10,929 nt of DNA from Actinobacillus sp. (GCA_020026075.1 JAHHQZ010000040.1:1-10929); one strand, 5' to 3'; positions 1 through 5,965 are shown, counted from the stretch's first letter. The notes: generated by a model from the letters alone, not told the origin. Program-made: numbers and translations.

Positions 1-37
1 ACACCACCAAACCCCACTCTTTTCCACAACCCTTATA

Positions 38-155
38 AAGGAAGGCCGGAATTTTGGGAAAAATTTTGGTGACTTTCACAAAAAATATCAGCATAAAGTT
101 GCCATAGCAACCTCACTTACGCCGAAATTTCTCTAAAAATTCCAGCCTATTCCTT
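38..155. repeat. Inverted-repeat element with inner hairpin
   Basis: Two arms of about 20 bp face each other. The left arm (38-55) reads AAGGAA-GGCCGGAATTTT. The reverse complement of the right arm (135-155) reads the same apart from a 2-nt TA insertion and one C/T difference. Between the arms lies a small perfect hairpin, GTTGC-CATA-GCAAC, at about 104-117. Each arm can also form a local AT-rich hairpin. Positions 41-55 match 4836-4850 exactly (GAAGGCCGGAATTTT), so the arm belongs to a dispersed palindromic family. No transposase or clear target duplication was seen. It could be a MITE-like element, a REP-type repeat or a transcription-end structure for a gene lying to the left. Confidence 0.6.
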
Positions 156-219
156 TTTGTCCCTTTTCATTTTTTATAGCTGCATTTGTTTAATACTAAC
201 TAACTCGTTGAGATAAAAA

Positions 220-622
220 ATAAAAACCTTTGTGATTAATTGGCGCTTAACTGAACGTTTGAACGTTGTAATTTTCAATGTGGCTACTGCTATGTAGAGT
301 AGGATCACTCAAATGCACACCAAGACATTTTTTAATCCTCTACGAATTGCAAGAAAATACTTCGGGAAATTCATCAATTATTTGAACAGAAATTTAAGCC
401 CTTAGGCTTTGAAAAACTTCGGTTAAACTTTGCGGGTAGCGAGCCGTTATCTCAATAAACGCCATTTTTCAAAATGTTTGCTTTGCCAAATAATACGATT
501 TTGAACTGTTTATTATCACTAATGGCTGGTTTCTTGATGACATCTTTATTGATGCCGTTGGCGATAAAATAGATTTGCTAGGGATTAGTCTTGATGCAAT
601 TAATACGCCCAGTAATTACTAG
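220..622 (+). pseudogene. Decayed viperin-like radical SAM gene (5' part)
   Basis: No open frame survives, but pieces in three frames read in order as one protein. VINWRLTE (232-255) leads to a CxxxCxxC cluster motif, RCNFQCGYCY, recovered when one copy of an 8-bp tandem duplication (252-259/260-267) is removed. Then come LREIHQLFEQKF (360-395), LRLNFAGSEP (417-446, the GGEP-type SAM-binding motif with the second Gly changed to Ser), ITNGWFLDD (515-541) and DLLGISLDAIN (572-604). Order and spacing match viperin, whose human form has CNYKCGFC, NFSGGEP, SNGS and a DILAISCDSF block. Bacterial viperins make 3'-deoxy-3',4'-didehydro nucleotides that stop phage transcription. Lesions: possible ATG to ATA start (220-222), TAG at 300, TAA at 333, 456 and 491, a frame change near 447-458, TAG at 620, and no recognisable C-terminal half. 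Other radical SAM families (MoaA-like, sulfatase-maturase-like) fit less well. Family assignment is inference from motifs. Confidence 0.72.
252..267 (+). repeat. 8-bp tandem duplication that breaks the pseudogene
   Basis: TGAACGTT occurs twice head to tail (252-259 and 260-267). Deleting either copy puts the upstream WRLTE reading frame directly into the downstream CNFQCGYCYVE frame. The duplication is therefore the frameshift lesion, probably from replication slippage. Confidence 0.8.
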
Positions 623-916
623 CAAACTCCTACATAAAATGTAATGACCTAGTTAGAAAATAAGAAGATCTTCTAAACATAAAGAGATTTGGGAAATAGT
701 GAGAATAGTACTAAAAACAGATGATTTAGAACTGGTTGTACATTTTTTTTACAATATTATACTATTTATACCATGTATTAATTAGTGGTTATTTGTTATA
801 TCCGACATCACCATAAATAAAGTCATTCAATGTTAGTTTTTCCTATCCTTAACAATCACCTCTATGATAAAATCAACACTTTAATTCTTTATATTCATAA
901 AAATAAGGTTATCGTT
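623..916. other. AT-rich spacer with no recognisable gene
   Basis: The stretch between the viperin-like remnant and the glycosyltransferase has stops in all frames. I recognised no protein similarity, so it may be eroded coding DNA. It contains a perfect 12-bp palindrome (AGAAGATCTTCT, 663-674) and a promoter-like site at 736-763. An ATG at 830 is in frame with the downstream gene but has no ribosome binding site, so I treat 830-916 as untranslated. Confidence 0.5.
736..763 (+). promoter_or_regulatory. Candidate sigma-70 promoter for the glycosyltransferase
   Basis: TTGTAC (736-741) and TATACT (758-763) are separated by 16 bp. This is the best promoter match upstream of the glycosyltransferase gene. 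It implies a 5' untranslated region of roughly 145 nt if translation starts at 917. The whole region is AT-rich, so chance matches are likely. Confidence 0.45.
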
Positions 917-1708
917 ATGCAAGTTACTCAAGTACGACATAAATGGCTTATTCGATTATCTGGTGTATTATCTCGTTTACTCGGAAATATTGTAAAAACA
1001 TTAAGTTATCCATTCCATTGGGCATTTCCTAACAAGCGATTTATGATTCCTACATTTAGTCCTGCTAAAATTAAAAACTTACAGAAGTCTCGGATCCCTA
1101 ATATTATTTGGCAAACAAATTATAGCAATAAAGTCACTTTGCCTGTTTATTGTAATTATCTATTCAATCGACTTTTATCACTAAACTATAATTATTACTA
1201 TGTGAGTACAGAAGCTAGGGAGCAATTCATTAAAGAAAATAGTGATAAGGTAACCTTTGAAGCATACTGTCGCTTAACAGATGGTGCTGCACAAGCGGAC
1301 TTTTGGCGTTTATTTGTACTACATCAAAAAGGTGGCGTATATATGGATATTGATGCACATTTAATTTGGAATTTATCAAGTATTATTAGAAACAATGATA
1401 ATGAAGTGCTCATTACAAGACGAGATAAATATACTAATTTCTTTTTAGCCACTAAACCAAATAATGAGTTTCTAAAAGAAACATTAGATATTATTATTGA
1501 TAACATTGAGCAAAGACGTATCGATGGTGGAGTATTTCACTTAACTGGTCCTGTAACACTAAATACAGCCTTAGAAGGCAAAAATGTAAATACACGACTA
1601 GACAAATTAACTTGTGTGCAAGGCACATTTACAAATGAATATTTTCAGTATATGGATAAAAAATTAGGTCACTGGAATCATAAAAAAAATGAAGATTTGT
1701 TAATGTAA
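917..1708 (+). CDS. Family 32-type glycosyltransferase (DXD sugar-binding)
   Basis: The product (263 aa from this start) is a probable nucleotide-sugar-dependent glycosyltransferase for lipooligosaccharide or capsule at the cytoplasmic face of the membrane. Seen: IPNIIWQTN at residues 60-68, typical of the start of the Gly_transf_sug/GT32 fold; TDGAAQADFWR at 121-131; GGVYMDIDAH at 139-148, with the metal-binding DXD at Asp144/Asp146; and a C-terminal HLTGP block. The basic, hydrophobic N-terminus (about 8-36) may bind the membrane peripherally. The reading frame is open back to an ATG at 830, but only the ATG at 917 has a Shine-Dalgarno-like AAGG (about 8 nt upstream), and the extra residues look unlike the family. 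The gene is clearly more AT-rich than ogt nine bases downstream and sits next to a pseudogene, suggesting a transferred, phase- or strain-variable surface gene. Donor sugar and acceptor cannot be told. Confidence 0.85.
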   Translation: MQVTQVRHKWLIRLSGVLSRLLGNIVKTLSYPFHWAFPNKRFMIPTFSPAKIKNLQKSRIPNIIWQTNYSNKVTLPVYCNYLFNRLLSLNYNYYYVSTEAREQFIKENSDKVTFEAYCRLTDGAAQADFWRLFVLHQKGGVYMDIDAHLIWNLSSIIRNNDNEVLITRRDKYTNFFLATKPNNEFLKETLDIIIDNIEQRRIDGGVFHLTGPVTLNTALEGKNVNTRLDKLTCVQGTFTNEYFQYMDKKLGHWNHKKNEDLLM

Positions 1709-1717
1709 GTAAAAAAT

Positions 1718-2230
1718 ATGGTACCCTTTATTTTCACCACAACCTTTCCAACCCCCATTGGCGATATTTGGCTTGGGGAATATAACCAACAACTATGCTT
1801 TGTGCAATTACCGCCGCATCGTCCGCTTAATCGCCATTTAGCTCATTTAATCCAGCGGCTAAAAGTGACACTCGTAGCGCAGGAAACGCCGTTGTTGCAA
1901 CAAGCGAAACAGCAACTCAACGAATATTTTCATCAACAGCGACAATATTTCGATTTGCCGTTATTTTTGCAAGGTACACCGTTTCAAGTGCGAGTGTGGC
2001 AAGCGTTGTTGCAAATTCCTTACGGCGAAACCCGATCATACAAAGCCATTGCCGAGCAACTGGGGAATCCGCAAGCAATGCGTGCTGTGGGTGGGGCCAA
2101 TAATGCCAACCGCTTGACTATTATCGTGCCTTGTCATCGTGTCATTCAACAAAACGGCACGCTCGGCGGCTACGAATTTGGCTTAAACACAAAACAATTT
2201 TTGCTTAGGCTGGAATATTTGCAAAAATAA
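1718..2230 (+). CDS. ogt: Methylated-DNA--protein-cysteine S-methyltransferase
   Basis: This 170-aa protein removes methyl or other alkyl groups from O6-alkylguanine (and O4-alkylthymine) by transferring them irreversibly to its own cysteine, a suicide repair reaction on DNA. The active site is PCHR at residues 138-141, with Cys139 as acceptor. PYGETRSY (101-108) and the DNA-recognition helix MRAVGGANNAN (121-131), with its 'arginine finger' Arg122, are all present, as is the C-terminal LGGYEFGL loop. Length and layout match Ogt/MGMT proteins without the AraC-like Ada domain. The start codon follows the glycosyltransferase stop by 9 bp and has only a weak ribosome binding site, so translation may depend on upstream readthrough. 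Base composition is less AT-rich than the upstream gene, consistent with ogt marking the return to the chromosomal core. Confidence 0.93.
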   Translation: MVPFIFTTTFPTPIGDIWLGEYNQQLCFVQLPPHRPLNRHLAHLIQRLKVTLVAQETPLLQQAKQQLNEYFHQQRQYFDLPLFLQGTPFQVRVWQALLQIPYGETRSYKAIAEQLGNPQAMRAVGGANNANRLTIIVPCHRVIQQNGTLGGYEFGLNTKQFLLRLEYLQK

Positions 2231-2286
2231 TGACCGTAAAAGTGAACGATTTTGGTGTGTTTTGCTGACAAAATTAATAATTTCTC

Positions 2287-2314
2287 TTGAAAGCCACAGG
2301 GCATTCAGTATAAT
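2287..2314 (+). promoter_or_regulatory. rpmE promoter
   Basis: TTGAAA (2287-2292) and a perfect TATAAT (2309-2314) lie 16 bp apart. This near-consensus sigma-70 promoter fits a highly expressed ribosomal protein gene. Transcription would start near 2321, giving a leader of about 90 nt. Confidence 0.8.
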
Positions 2315-2320
2315 GTGCGA

Positions 2321-2411
2321 CCTTTGAAACGGCCTTCGGGCTTATGATTAACTACACTCGGTGCTAAGTTCAGTCTTAGAGAGCGGAGTGGCTTCAAATT
2401 GAGGTTTTCCT
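2321..2411 (+). promoter_or_regulatory. Structured 5' leader of rpmE
   Basis: The leader can fold into a multi-branched structure. A closing helix pairs TTTGAA plus GCC (2323-2328, 2332-2334) with GGC plus TTCAAA (2390-2398). Inside it lies a hairpin CTAAG-TTCAGT-CTTAG (2364-2379). An alternative hairpin, GGCC-UUCG-GGCU (2331-2342), has a stable UUCG tetraloop and competes with the closing helix. The GAGG ribosome binding site (2401-2404) lies just outside. bL31 autoregulation through its mRNA leader is reported for E. coli rpmE. That this leader is the operator here is inference. Confidence 0.4.
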
Positions 2412-2627
2412 ATGAAACAAGGTATTCATCCAGAATATAAAGAAATTACTGCAACTTGTTCTTGCGGTAACGTAATCAAAACTCGCTCAACAGTGGGTAA
2501 AGATTTAAACTTAGACGTTTGTGGCAAATGCCACCCTTTCTACACTGGTAAACAACGTGTTGTTGACACTGGTGGTCGTGTAGAACGTTTCAACAAACGT
2601 TTCAATATTCCAAGCTCAAAAAAATAA
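2412..2627 (+). CDS. rpmE: 50S ribosomal protein L31 (bL31), zinc-binding type
   Basis: A 71-aa component of the large ribosomal subunit, located at the central protuberance where it bridges to the small subunit. The sequence opens with MKQGIHPEY, diagnostic of bL31. It keeps all four zinc-ligand cysteines (Cys16, Cys18, Cys37, Cys40), so this is the zinc-containing 'C+' form rather than the zinc-free paralogue made under zinc starvation. The ribosome binding site GAGG is 7 nt upstream. The gene stands alone between its own promoter and terminator, as is usual for rpmE. Confidence 0.98.
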   Translation: MKQGIHPEYKEITATCSCGNVIKTRSTVGKDLNLDVCGKCHPFYTGKQRVVDTGGRVERFNKRFNIPSSKK

Positions 2628-2640
2628 TTTGACTGGTTTA

Positions 2641-2668
2641 AAAGCCCTGTGGTTCACAGGGTTTTTTT
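2641..2668 (+). terminator. Rho-independent terminator of rpmE
   Basis: A perfect 7-bp stem, CCCTGTG/CACAGGG (2645-2651 and 2655-2661), with a 3-nt loop is followed by seven T residues (2662-2668). It lies 17 bp after the rpmE stop codon. Confidence 0.93.
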
Positions 2669-2692
2669 GTAACTTTTTTATGGGGAATTCCT

Positions 2693-3496
2693 ATGCAACG
2701 CTTTCCTTTTTCTGCTGTAATTTCTGATTTAGACGGCACTTTGCTCAATCCTGATCATCTTTTAGGCGCATTCACCATTGATACCATTAAAAACCTGCGT
2801 AAACGCCAAATTCCTTTTGTGGTTGCAACAGGTCGCCCTTTTGCGGACGCACAAAGATTATTCCAATTGGCAGGTATTGACGACATTTGCATTATTACCT
2901 CCAACGGTGCCAGAGCCGATCATATTAACGGCGAGCCGATTTTTGCCCGTTTAATTGATGACGATCTCGCACGCACGCTTACGACCTTTTCTAATGATAC
3001 GCAAGTTTGTGTGAACACCTACGAAAAAAACGGCTGGTTTAGTAACCACGATGTGCCAGATGCGGAAAAATTCCATCGTGTAACAGGCTTTACCTATCAA
3101 AAAGTGGATTTCCACCAGCATTCATTCCATAAAGTGGAAAAAGTGTACTTTTTATCTTATGGCGCAGATCGTCTGCACCAGCTGGAACAATACATTGAGC
3201 AACAATTTGGTGATCGTGTGAGTTACACCTATTCATCGCCACATTGTTTGGAAATTATGGCGAAAGGTGTTTCCAAAGCGAGTACGCTGGAAAAAGTGCT
3301 AGGTCGGAATATTTTGCAAAATTCTGTAGCGTTTGGTGATGGATTGAACGATGAACAAATGCTAGCGGCCGTCAAAACGGGATTAGTGATGGGAAATGCG
3401 GATCCACGTTTACTCAAAGCCCTACCAAACTTAGAACAAATCGGCAATAACGGCGATGAGGCCGTTGCCCATTTTCTCGCAACCTGTGAAGGATAA
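2693..3496 (+). CDS. yigL: HAD-superfamily phosphatase, YigL/Cof type
   Basis: This 267-aa cytosolic phosphatase belongs to the Cof (type IIB) HAD family. Seen motifs: I, SDLDGTLL with nucleophile Asp12 and acid/base Asp14; II, ATGRP with Thr46; III, Lys195 in GVSK; IV, FGDGLNDEQM with Asp216 and Asp220. The ITSNGAR segment (68-74) and the C-terminal MGNADPRL block are typical. Similarity runs along the whole E. coli YigL, a pyridoxal-phosphate and sugar-phosphate phosphatase, so I use that symbol; the true substrate is not provable from sequence. A GGGG ribosome binding site precedes the start. The gene is followed by crcB after 3 bp, so the two are probably co-transcribed. In E. coli yigL neighbours pldB; here pldB is nearby but in the opposite direction, with crcB between. 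Confidence 0.88.
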   Translation: MQRFPFSAVISDLDGTLLNPDHLLGAFTIDTIKNLRKRQIPFVVATGRPFADAQRLFQLAGIDDICIITSNGARADHINGEPIFARLIDDDLARTLTTFSNDTQVCVNTYEKNGWFSNHDVPDAEKFHRVTGFTYQKVDFHQHSFHKVEKVYFLSYGADRLHQLEQYIEQQFGDRVSYTYSSPHCLEIMAKGVSKASTLEKVLGRNILQNSVAFGDGLNDEQMLAAVKTGLVMGNADPRLLKALPNLEQIGNNGDEAVAHFLATCEG

Positions 3497-3499
3497 TTT

Positions 3500-3886
3500 A
3501 TGAACATTTTGCAGTCTATTGGACTTGTCAGCATTGGCGCCGCCTTTGGTGCCTCGTCTCGCTATTTAATCAGCTTAGTATTAAACCCTTTGGTGTCCAC
3601 GCTGGCCTTTGGTACGCTCATCGCCAACTATTTAGGCTGTTTTTTAATCGGCTTATTCGTTGCCATTTTTGCCTACTATCCTGAAATTTCCCCTGCGTGG
3701 AAAGCCCTGCTGATCACGGGCTTTCTTGGCAGTTTAACCACTTTTTCCTCTTTTTCTGCAGAAGTATATGAATACCTCGCGAGCGATAAATGGTTGATTG
3801 GCTTGGAAATTATTGGTTTACACGTCATCGGCGGCTTGCTTTGCACTGCACTTGGTTTTTTCGTGTGGCGAATGATTGTCGCTTAA
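3500..3886 (+). CDS. crcB: Fluoride ion channel CrcB (Fluc)
   Basis: A 128-aa inner-membrane protein forming a dual-topology dimer that exports fluoride. Four hydrophobic segments are visible (about 4-24, 34-57, 66-85 and 99-124). Family signatures: GAAFGASSRY (13-22), GTLIANYLGCFLIG (38-51) with the conserved Asn43, and GFLGSLTTFSSFSAE (74-88), which carries the central Na+-binding loop and the fluoride-lining phenylalanines (Phe82, Phe85). The ribosome binding site GAAGGA lies within the last codons of yigL, implying translational coupling. No fluoride riboswitch was seen upstream, so fluoride control by that route is unlikely. The stop codon overlaps the stop of convergent pldB by 4 bp (TTAA, 3883-3886), and no terminator is present between them. 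Confidence 0.95.
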   Translation: MNILQSIGLVSIGAAFGASSRYLISLVLNPLVSTLAFGTLIANYLGCFLIGLFVAIFAYYPEISPAWKALLITGFLGSLTTFSSFSAEVYEYLASDKWLIGLEIIGLHVIGGLLCTALGFFVWRMIVA

Positions 3887-4818
3887 TCCGCTTGGAAAAA
3901 CTGTAACACCTGTTTGAAAACTGGCGAACGAATGTCGTCAGTTTCAAATAAAATTTCGTGTTTCGCCCCCGCCACAAGCTGATGTTGCCCTTTTTGCAAA
4001 TAGCCAATCAACTCAGGCACATCGTCATTATTCACAATACTGTCTTCCGCTGCTTGTAATACCAACACGGGAATTTCAATACGTTGCAACAACGTCGGCA
4101 ATTCCAAAATGTGCTGCCAGCACAAATGTAGCCAACGATACGTTGCACCACCGAGTGCAAGTGCTGGATTTTGCTGAACCAATTTATCCTGCCACGCAAC
4201 ACGCTCGGCGCTGTGGCTTAGATCATTTTCTTGCGGATTTCTTGCTTGGTAAGCACCTTGTCCTGCCACATAACGCTGCCCTTGCCCTAGCACCATCATT
4301 ATATTTACCAGCAAACGATCTCGCACAGGATGCGCTGTTGGCACACCCCAAAACGGCGCACACAGCACGGCTTTTTTAATGAAATGATCGTAATTTGCCA
4401 AATATTGGCTTGCGATCAAACTTCCCATTGAATGCGCCAGCAAATACTGCGTTGCATAAGGCGTTTGCGCCGTCACCTGTTTAATAACGCCATCTAAATC
4501 GTCTGCATAGTAGCGAAATTCGTCCACGTAGCCTTTTTGTTTATCTGCCAGTAAGCGGCCAGAAAAGCCCTGCCCACGATGATCGAGCATTAAAATATCA
4601 AAGCCCTGCTGGAAAAAATCCCACGCCACTTCGCTCCATTTAGATAAATTTTCGCTACGCCCATTGACGATCACCAACAGCACTGACGCTGGGGTGTCGT
4701 GAGTAAAGTGGCGATAACGAATCGGGCAGTTTTTCTTGCCTTGAAAGGTTTGTAGCGGCGTGCTTTCGGCGAATGGTAACAACGTATTTTGCCAGTGGTG
4801 ATCGTAATTTTCGTTCAT
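3883..4818 (-). CDS. pldB: Alpha/beta-hydrolase, lysophospholipase L2 (PldB)
   Basis: The 311-aa protein is a monoglyceride-lipase-like serine hydrolase (Hydrolase_4 type), in E. coli an inner-membrane-associated enzyme cleaving 2-acyl lysophospholipids. Seen: LDHRGQGFSGR (79-88), the nucleophile elbow AHSMG with Ser130 (128-132), the likely acid Asp259 in AAEDS, and His287 in GAKHE, completing the triad. The Ala in place of the first elbow Gly occurs in this family. The frame is open up to 4854, but the extra residues are encoded by a palindromic repeat. The AAGG ribosome binding site (4825-4828) supports start 4818, or the adjacent ATG at 4821. It lies downstream of slyX in the same direction, with the repeat between. 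It converges on crcB with overlapping stop codons. Confidence 0.88.
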   Translation of the reverse strand: MNENYDHHWQNTLLPFAESTPLQTFQGKKNCPIRYRHFTHDTPASVLLVIVNGRSENLSKWSEVAWDFFQQGFDILMLDHRGQGFSGRLLADKQKGYVDEFRYYADDLDGVIKQVTAQTPYATQYLLAHSMGSLIASQYLANYDHFIKKAVLCAPFWGVPTAHPVRDRLLVNIMMVLGQGQRYVAGQGAYQARNPQENDLSHSAERVAWQDKLVQQNPALALGGATYRWLHLCWQHILELPTLLQRIEIPVLVLQAAEDSIVNNDDVPELIGYLQKGQHQLVAGAKHEILFETDDIRSPVFKQVLQFFQAD

Positions 4819-4835
4819 CATAATCCTTATTGAGT

Positions 4836-4867
4836 GAAGGCCGGAATTTTTCAAAAAATTCCGACCT
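4836..4867. repeat. Palindromic intergenic repeat between slyX and pldB
   Basis: Arms 4838-4851 and 4854-4867 pair over 14 positions with one mismatch (C4841/A4864), enclosing a 2-nt loop. The first 15 bases match 41-55 exactly, linking it to the inverted-repeat element at the left end. Transcribed from slyX it would form a hairpin ahead of pldB. It has no T-run of a classic terminator, so attenuation or mRNA protection is possible but unproven. Confidence 0.75.
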
Positions 4868-4880
4868 AAGTGAATGGGGG

Positions 4881-5105
4881 TTAGTAATGGGGCGGTGGGG
4901 TTTCTTCCGCAAGGCTTGCGATATTAGACGCTTGCATTCCTTGCAATTTGCCCGCCACGTGACGCAGTTGGCGTTCAAGTTTATCAATTAAAAACTGCTG
5001 ATCGATCAAGGCTTGGTTTAAGCTTTCCAATGCATTTTCTTGAAATGCAACTTTCATTTCAAGCTCGGTGATACGTGCGTTAAGCACGGTTTCATTCGCT
5101 GACAT
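4881..5105 (-). CDS. slyX: SlyX family coiled-coil protein
   Basis: A 74-aa acidic protein of unknown function, found next to fkpA or slyD in gammaproteobacteria. It is heptad-rich from about residue 8 to 50 (LNARITELEMKVAFQE and the following LxxxLxDQQFLIDKLERQL pattern), indicating a coiled coil. It ends with the strongly conserved SNIASLAEETPPPHY. I chose the ATG at 5105 (MSANETV) rather than the ATG at 5117: GAGA sits 8-9 nt upstream and the length then matches E. coli SlyX (about 72 aa). It is divergent from fkpA and upstream of pldB in the same orientation. Confidence 0.93.
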   Translation of the reverse strand: MSANETVLNARITELEMKVAFQENALESLNQALIDQQFLIDKLERQLRHVAGKLQGMQASNIASLAEETPPPHY

Positions 5106-5155
5106 AGGCATTCTCATTTTGTCAAAATTATGCTGTTAGGGCGCAAATAAAAAGA

Positions 5156-5183
5156 TTGACTTTTTTATCCTGCACTTTAATCT
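5156..5183 (+). promoter_or_regulatory. Possible fkpA promoter
   Basis: TTGACT (5156-5161) is followed after 16 bp by TAATCT (5178-5183), a moderate -10 match, within the slyX-fkpA divergent gap. TATTAT at 5201-5206 is an alternative -10 without a good -35. Confidence 0.35.
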
Positions 5184-5221
5184 ACGCCCTGATTTTTCGT
5201 TATTATAAAAGGATACGAACG

Positions 5222-5911
5222 ATGTTAAAACTTAAAAAAATCGCACTCACGATCACCGCTGTTGCCGTTGCCGGTAGCGCCGTTGCTCAAGATGCAAAAA
5301 CCTTTGACCAAAACGCCTCTTACGCCATTGGCTATGCCTTTGGTCAAAATTTCCTAACCAATCTTATCGCTACGCAAAAAGACGTGATTAACTACGACAA
5401 CGCTAAAATTTTAGCAGGCGTTAAAGACGCTCTCGACAATACGCCAACAATGACTGATAAACAAATCGGTGAAGTCTTAAACGCCATTGAGCAAAAAGTA
5501 CAAACCGCACAAACCCTTGCGGTTGAAAACGGCAACAAAGCCCTTGCCGAACGCTTTTTGAAAGAACCTAATGTGAAAAAAACCGCATCAGGCTTGCTTT
5601 ACCGTATTATCAATCCTGGAAAAGATACAGCCATTAAAGCAGATGACATCGTAAAAGTAGAATACGAAGGTCAACTCGCTAACGGTCAAGTATTTGACGC
5701 ATCCAGCCACCATAATGGTGCTATTGAGTTCCCAGTCAACGGCGTGATTAAAGGCTGGCAAGAAGGCTTGCAGCTACTGAAAAAAGGCGGTGAAATGGAA
5801 ATGGTTATTCCGGCGAACCTCGCTTACGGCGATCACGGCGCAGGTAGCATTCCAGCGAACGCAAGTCTCTTTTTTAAAGTCAAAGTTCTTGACGTGAAAC
5901 CTGCAAAATAA
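5222..5911 (+). CDS. fkpA: Periplasmic FKBP-type peptidyl-prolyl cis-trans isomerase
   Basis: The enzyme speeds cis-trans isomerisation of X-Pro bonds and acts as a chaperone for envelope proteins. From this start it is 229 aa. A signal peptide occupies residues 1-22 (basic MLKLKK, hydrophobic core, cleavage site AVA before QDAKTF). The N-terminal dimerisation domain (about 23-115) includes YAIGYAFGQNF. The FKBP domain (about 120-229) shows VEYEGQLANGQVFDAS (146-161), GVIKGWQEGL (174-183), AYGDHGAG (201-208) and SIPANASLFF (209-218). The open frame extends back to 5156, but the signal peptide and an AAAGGA ribosome binding site (5209-5214) fix the start at 5222. The family resembles E. coli FkpA/FklB. 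It is divergent from slyX, the usual arrangement, and followed by a strong terminator. Confidence 0.95.
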   Translation: MLKLKKIALTITAVAVAGSAVAQDAKTFDQNASYAIGYAFGQNFLTNLIATQKDVINYDNAKILAGVKDALDNTPTMTDKQIGEVLNAIEQKVQTAQTLAVENGNKALAERFLKEPNVKKTASGLLYRIINPGKDTAIKADDIVKVEYEGQLANGQVFDASSHHNGAIEFPVNGVIKGWQEGLQLLKKGGEMEMVIPANLAYGDHGAGSIPANASLFFKVKVLDVKPAK

Positions 5912-5916
5912 TCACG

Positions 5917-5943
5917 AAACGCACGCCTAGCGTGCGTTTTTTT
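5917..5943 (+). terminator. Rho-independent terminator of fkpA
   Basis: A stem ACGCACGC/GCGTGCGT (5919-5926 and 5930-5937), extendable by two A-T pairs, with loop CTA, is followed by a run of seven T. It starts 6 bp after the fkpA stop and ends only 22 bp before tusD. Confidence 0.93.
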
Positions 5944-5965
5944 ATACGGTTTACTATACAAAACT

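Noticed and set aside
1..37. Possible 3' end of an upstream gene at the window edge
   Set aside because: Twelve or so codons ending in TAA are too few to identify and could be chance.
494..592. Hydrophobic reading (LNCLLSLMAGFLMTSLLMP) that suggests a small membrane peptide
   Set aside because: It is the +1 frame of the viperin-like fragment containing ITNGW and DLLGISLDAIN, which explains the sequence better; the hydrophobicity is a by-product.
830..916. 29-residue N-terminal extension of the glycosyltransferase
   Set aside because: No ribosome binding site precedes 830, while AAGG precedes the in-frame ATG at 917, and the extension looks unlike the family.
2231..2260. Possible degenerate DNA uptake sequence after ogt (GACCGTAAAAGTG)
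   Set aside because: It does not contain either known core 9-mer; resemblance is too weak to call.
3229..3534. 101-aa minus-strand ORF across yigL and crcB
   Set aside because: Antisense shadow of the C-terminal half of YigL, with no start signals.
4143..4379. 78-aa plus-strand ORF inside pldB
   Set aside because: It is antisense to a gene with a complete catalytic triad, has no ribosome binding site or recognisable motif, and looks like a frame shadow.
4655..4987. 110-aa minus-strand ORF spanning slyX and pldB
   Set aside because: It crosses the palindromic repeat and overlaps two well-supported genes in another frame; no independent support.
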